From: Hyphodiscus hymeniophilus
Lineage: Eukaryota; Ascomycota; Leotiomycetes; Helotiales; Hyphodiscaceae
NCBI GenBank assembly: GCA_016508695.1
Contig: VNKQ01000021.1
Location: 62,001-126,000, forward strand
DNA length: 64,000 bases
Reading direction: 5' to 3'
Shown here: one piece after another, positions 60,169 to 64,000 of the stretch
Layout of the letters: each line of letters opens with the position of its first letter
Position numbering within the stretch: the first letter of the stretch is position 1
The notes under the pieces: generated by a model
Database searches by the model: none
What the model was told of the DNA's origin: nothing
The model's input: only the letters and a program-made list of their open reading frames with translations
Position numbers and translations under genes: made by a program

Positions 60169-61374
60169 CTAGGCAAAGGACACACTTCTAGCCCGATCAT
60201 GCTTCTTCTTCGCAGCATTCTTCATCACAACACTCTTCATCACAGCTTGCCAAGCGTCGTCGAGTTCTGAAGGCGTTGACTGAGCACCTTTGTTCGGGCG
60301 GTCGACTGTGGGTTGGGACGATCGAGATGCTTGCAAGCGCTGCGGAGATCCATCGCCCAATCCACCAGACATGTAGTACTGCTGTGAAACTCGGGACGAG
60401 TTGTCACGGCGAGGTCGAGGCTGGTAGTCCTCCTCATACTGGTAGTCCTGGCCATCTCTCCTCCAGTTGGACTGTTCAAGAGGCATCTCGGGCTCCATGG
60501 ATCTGCGTAACTTGTCGTAATCTCTCGTAACCGAGCGTCGCAGGCTTTCCGTCTTGAGAGGAGTTAGACGCGGCTCGTCCAGCATAGATCCAGATGTTTG
60601 TTCTACTGATGGGTAGACTGATGGCTGACGTCTTCCGGAAACTTTCGAAGCAGATCGTTGCGGAGGCGGAGAAAAGTAATCGTCGTCTTGGTCTTCGTCC
60701 TCCTCGTCCTCGGAGCCAGACGTGAGAAGATATTGAGGCATGGGTCTTGGGCGTAATCGTCGCTCTGGTCTGAAAGTCACGTCAGCAGCTTTTCTCGTAG
60801 TTCGGCATGGCAAGCTCACTTTGACTGTGGACGTTTGGCAAAGTTATTATTCACAACCACGACCGGAGGTTCTTGAACTGCTCTGATTGGTGATCGCGAA
60901 GGTCTTGGGCCTCTAGACGGAGCTCGAGAGCCTCTCGGACTAAGAGCAATTTCAAAGTCCGAGTCGACGCCCTCATCATCATTTTCATCCGGTCGATGTG
61001 GAAGCTTGCTCCATTCCAACACCATCTTTCTGCGAATGCGCTGCTCAATGAGGGGTACTGGATCGACCCCGCTTTGTGTTGGGCCGGGATCGTCGCATCC
61101 AAGGAAAACCTTCAATGTTTCGAGATTGAAATTGTTACGGATGTTGACATCTGTGACACGGTTGGTACGTGCGAACTCGTTGAATCGGCGGTCAGTTTTG
61201 AGGTAATTGATCAAGATGTTTTGAGCGCCACCCTCCTGCCAGCGTGCAACATGGCGGCTGCCAATGTTAAGTTCCCATATGGGAATACCGAGAGACTAAG
61301 GATGTCAGTATCGGGACTTATGATCTAGGAGAGCTTCGGAAGGAAGGGAGACTGTACTCGACGTGGATTGGGCA
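60169..61374 (-). CDS. Hypothetical protein with a basic, disordered C-terminal half
   Basis: Exons 61374-61357, 61295-60820 and 60769-60169 join in frame into about 364 residues. The start at MPNPRR is the nearest Met; more N-terminal sequence may exist. The first 130 residues look globular (IWELNIGSRHVARWQEGG, NILINYLKTDRRFNEFARTN, LKVFLGCDDPGP). From about residue 140 on, the chain is rich in Arg, Ser, Pro and acidic residues (SPRGSRAPSRGPRPSRSP, then an acidic EDEEDEDQDDD run), so largely disordered, ending in a lysine-rich tail (NAAKKKHDRARS). I do not recognise the family. A nuclear or nucleic-acid-linked role would fit the charge pattern but is a guess. It is outside the cluster. Confidence 0.65.
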
Positions 61375-62865
61375 TTCTGCGATCATTCACTGGAGGACTC
61401 GAATTTTGATTCTGCGCACGAAGCGCTTGGAGGTAAGAGCTGGATGTAAAAGTAAGAAGATGGCTTCGTGTTTGGGATTTAAGAGGCCGATTCCTTTTCC
61501 TCGTTCTCGTCCGTTTGCTTCTAGCTCTTTTACAACACACTGTACCATTGCTTCATGTTTCAAGCCACACTGAATGTCTTGGACCAAGTCACGATTGTAG
61601 CTGGATCCTTTCGTTTGCTCTATTCTTTTACCTCCAATTCATCGTTCATGATTAGATAGTGGGGAACCAAGAGTCTCTGTCAATAACTCATGGTCATAAG
61701 CCGACGGTAGGTAGCCGATACCGTTTACCAGACTTCAATCTCAAACAGGTGGGGTCTCGATCTTGATTCAGCGCAGTAGAAAGCCACCGATGATAACTCA
61801 CCTGCCGAGACATCTGCGAGTCCCAGCGATGACTTAGTAAATGGTCTTTGGCAAACGGAAGCAGAGAAATGTGATATGGACAGAGGAAGACGGAGTCGTG
61901 ATCCTTAGATATTCAAAAGCTTGAGATATTGAATGGTTCGAATGCTATCTAAAGCCATTTTTGACAGTCGACTTCGGACGTCTACAGTGCCATATTGTAT
62001 TTTGACTCTAGAAATTATCCTTTTATTTTTCCGAGAGTCGGTGCGTTTGCAACGCCAGGCAGCGGAACGTACGAGTAACGGAAAATCACATTTCGCAGGA
62101 GGAGCGGGAGGGGCTGGGAAATGTCTGAGTAGACATGGACAGAATGTGAAACAGACGCCTCTGAGTATCCAGAAGAGCGTGCGGGGTCAGTGAGGATACT
62201 CCAGTGAGAACCCACGGGAACCTGCAGCAGGATTTGCAGGCCTTCGGTGAAAAGTGGTACTGAGTGTATCCATTGAAATTCTGGTTGGGCCAGAAAGATC
62301 GTGATCAAGTGTCGCCGTCCAAAGTAATGCTACAAGGGAATTGCCTTTACCTTCCAAACGTGGGACCCCTTACCTTTTTGCTTGAAACCATTTTTGGTCC
62401 ACGGTCCACAAGTCTTTCTGCATATCTTTCGAGATAGGAATAGAAATGGAGAAGGCAACATGCAGGATTCCGCGCGCTGGGATATACGGCAGGGCCACAG
62501 GGTATTGGCATATCCTGATCAGAAGTCGTGAGATCGGAAAACATGTCAATCGAGCTCTTACAAATTATTGGAATCCAATACGAACGGAACTTTGAGTCAC
62601 TGGTCACCCAAGTTTCCGATGTTCAGAAGTTGTTCTCGTTCAACAGTGCGCACAAGAAGTTTCTGTTTGTTTTCCTCGTTCCCTCCAACCATCCTGATTT
62701 CGAGCTCTTTTTGGTGCATTTTATACTTCGCAGATTTCTACAACTCGAAGTTAATCGATAAATTCGCTGACAAACCAATTCTACTTCGAGTCCATCTCTT
62801 TGCGACATTTCCACGGAATCTACTGTACAAGTACATTGACCCGGCTGCATCCGGATCCCAACAAT
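61375..62865. other. Intergenic region, divergent promoters
   Basis: Separates the divergent hypothetical gene and coiled-coil gene. Possible 5' exons of either gene may lie here. No other gene is seen. Confidence 0.4.
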
Positions 62866-64000
62866 ATGGTTCCCAAACCTATGGTAGATCGATCAGATCC
62901 GAATAACATTGTAAGCAACTGTCGCACACAGAAAGCCGCATTGTGTCTAACTTTTCCCAACCAGAAAATATTCGGGTCGAGTATCCGCAACTTTGATACC
63001 AATGTCACTGCTCGCTTCTCCGACACTGCAATCCAGATACTCGAGGACATCTATGCCAATGATCAGGCTTTCAAGTCAGTCTTGGAGAAAGCATCTGTTC
63101 CAGGCAAGAAATTGCTTGCTGCTTCACTCGGAGAATTTGACTTTAGCAAATTCTACCAGAGAATTGGGTTTGGGGACTACGACTCCCTGAAGGATCTGGT
63201 GAACAAGGACGGCAAACCCATCACTCAGCTTCTCGATTACAAATTCGCGACCAAGATGACCAAGATTCACCATTCGCATGTGGCATCGCAAGCCACCTCA
63301 CTTCCTTCCGTCGATGAGTATGTTGAACCACTCCGGTATTTGACTTGACTCTGACGTTTTCCGCTCAGCTCTGGTGATGACGAGAGCTGCGATAGATCCC
63401 AACATGATGGCGAATCTTCGACACTGAGTCTGCGACGCACTGCTGCCTCCTCCGGCCTGCGATCCGAGTCCCGGCGCCTTGAACAAGAGCAGAAGCAGAA
63501 GACTCCTCAGCCGGGGAGAGAGGATATATCGCACGAAGTCGCCAAAGATTACCATCAAAAGATGACTGCCCTGGACAACGACCGGCGAGCCTTCAACTAG
63601 AGGAGTGTAGCTTCCGAGAAGGAGATGCAGAGTAGAACGATCGAGCTGGAACGGCAGCGTCAGCTCGTTGAGGAGCAAGCTCGACGTGCCGAGGAAGAGC
63701 TCGAGGAGGCGCAATACGCCAAAAAAGAAATCAATAACGAGCGCGAGCGAATGAAGGGCGAAGTCGAGCAGGACCATGTCCGACTCACAGACCTGGATCG
63801 TCGGCTGAAAGAGACACAGGCTCGACTGGATGAGAGAGAGCGCAGACAACAAGAAGAGTTCCAGAGGTTTCGAGACGAGTCGGCTCATGCGAAAGCTTTA
63901 CTGGAGAAACGCGAGCAGCAGCAAGCAGAAGAGCACGAAGCTATCCGGGCGACAATGATCGAAGAGGCACGGCAACTGGCTGAACGTAAGTGTGTCCTTG
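62866..64000 (+). pseudogene. Coiled-coil protein with an in-frame TAG (partial at right edge)
   Basis: Exons 62866-62910, 62965-63317 and 63369-63985 join in frame, and a GT donor at 63986 shows the gene continues past the window. Residues 16-130 form a globular part (ILEDIYANDQAFKSVLEKAS, FDFSKFYQRIGFGDYDSLKDL). From about residue 150 it becomes charged, and after 63600 it is a long coiled coil (ELERQRQLVEEQARRAEEEL and onward). A TAG at 63598-63600 interrupts the frame directly before the coiled coil; the frame continues open for 128 codons after it. I found no intron to remove it. Family not recognised. It could be a broken gene, a strain-specific truncation or a sequence error. The true start may be further upstream. 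Confidence 0.6.

Overview
The window is nuclear DNA from a filamentous ascomycete (Pezizomycotina). The genes carry many short GT-AG introns (about 45-135 nt), and the families are typical of fungal secondary metabolism: an iterative non-reducing PKS, a highly reducing PKS, a split alpha/beta fatty acid synthase, an AflR-type Zn2Cys6 regulator and a bZIP-ankyrin regulator. The order or genus cannot be read from the sequence. Coordinates of spliced genes were derived by hand from splice consensus and conserved motifs.

Layout. (1) 1-490: the C-terminal end of an ABC transporter. (2) About 1.7-22.2 kb: the remains of a cluster around a highly reducing PKS. It has a 2-oxoglutarate/Fe(II) dioxygenase, a P450 divergent from the HR-PKS, the HR-PKS itself (broken by stops, frameshifts and a damaged splice donor), a bZIP-ankyrin regulator of the TOXE type (split by an in-frame TAG), and an apparently intact class IV aminotransferase of the TOXF type. 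(3) 22.8-54 kb: a second, mostly intact cluster. It has an NR-PKS (SAT-KS-AT-PT-ACP-ACP-TE), an MFS toxin-type exporter, an FSH1-type serine hydrolase, FAS alpha, an O-methyltransferase, FAS beta (one frameshift in a C6 run), a small conserved protein of unknown function, and an AflR-like regulator. (4) 54-60 kb: gene-poor DNA with degenerate tandem repeats. (5) 60-64 kb: two non-cluster genes, the second with an in-frame TAG.

How the second cluster probably works (inference): the dedicated FAS pair makes a short fatty acyl group, as HexA/HexB do for norsolorinic acid. The SAT domain loads it on the NR-PKS, the PT domain folds the chain, and the TE releases it. The methyltransferase decorates the product, the MFS protein exports it, and the AflR-like protein switches the set on. 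Exact matches to the AflR consensus TCGSWNNSCGR lie in the FSH1/FAS-alpha promoter, the OMT/FAS-beta promoter and upstream of the small unknown gene, which supports one regulon. None of the later aflatoxin/sterigmatocystin enzymes is present in the window, so the product is likely different or the rest lies elsewhere. No NRPS is present to go with the TOXE/TOXF-like pair.
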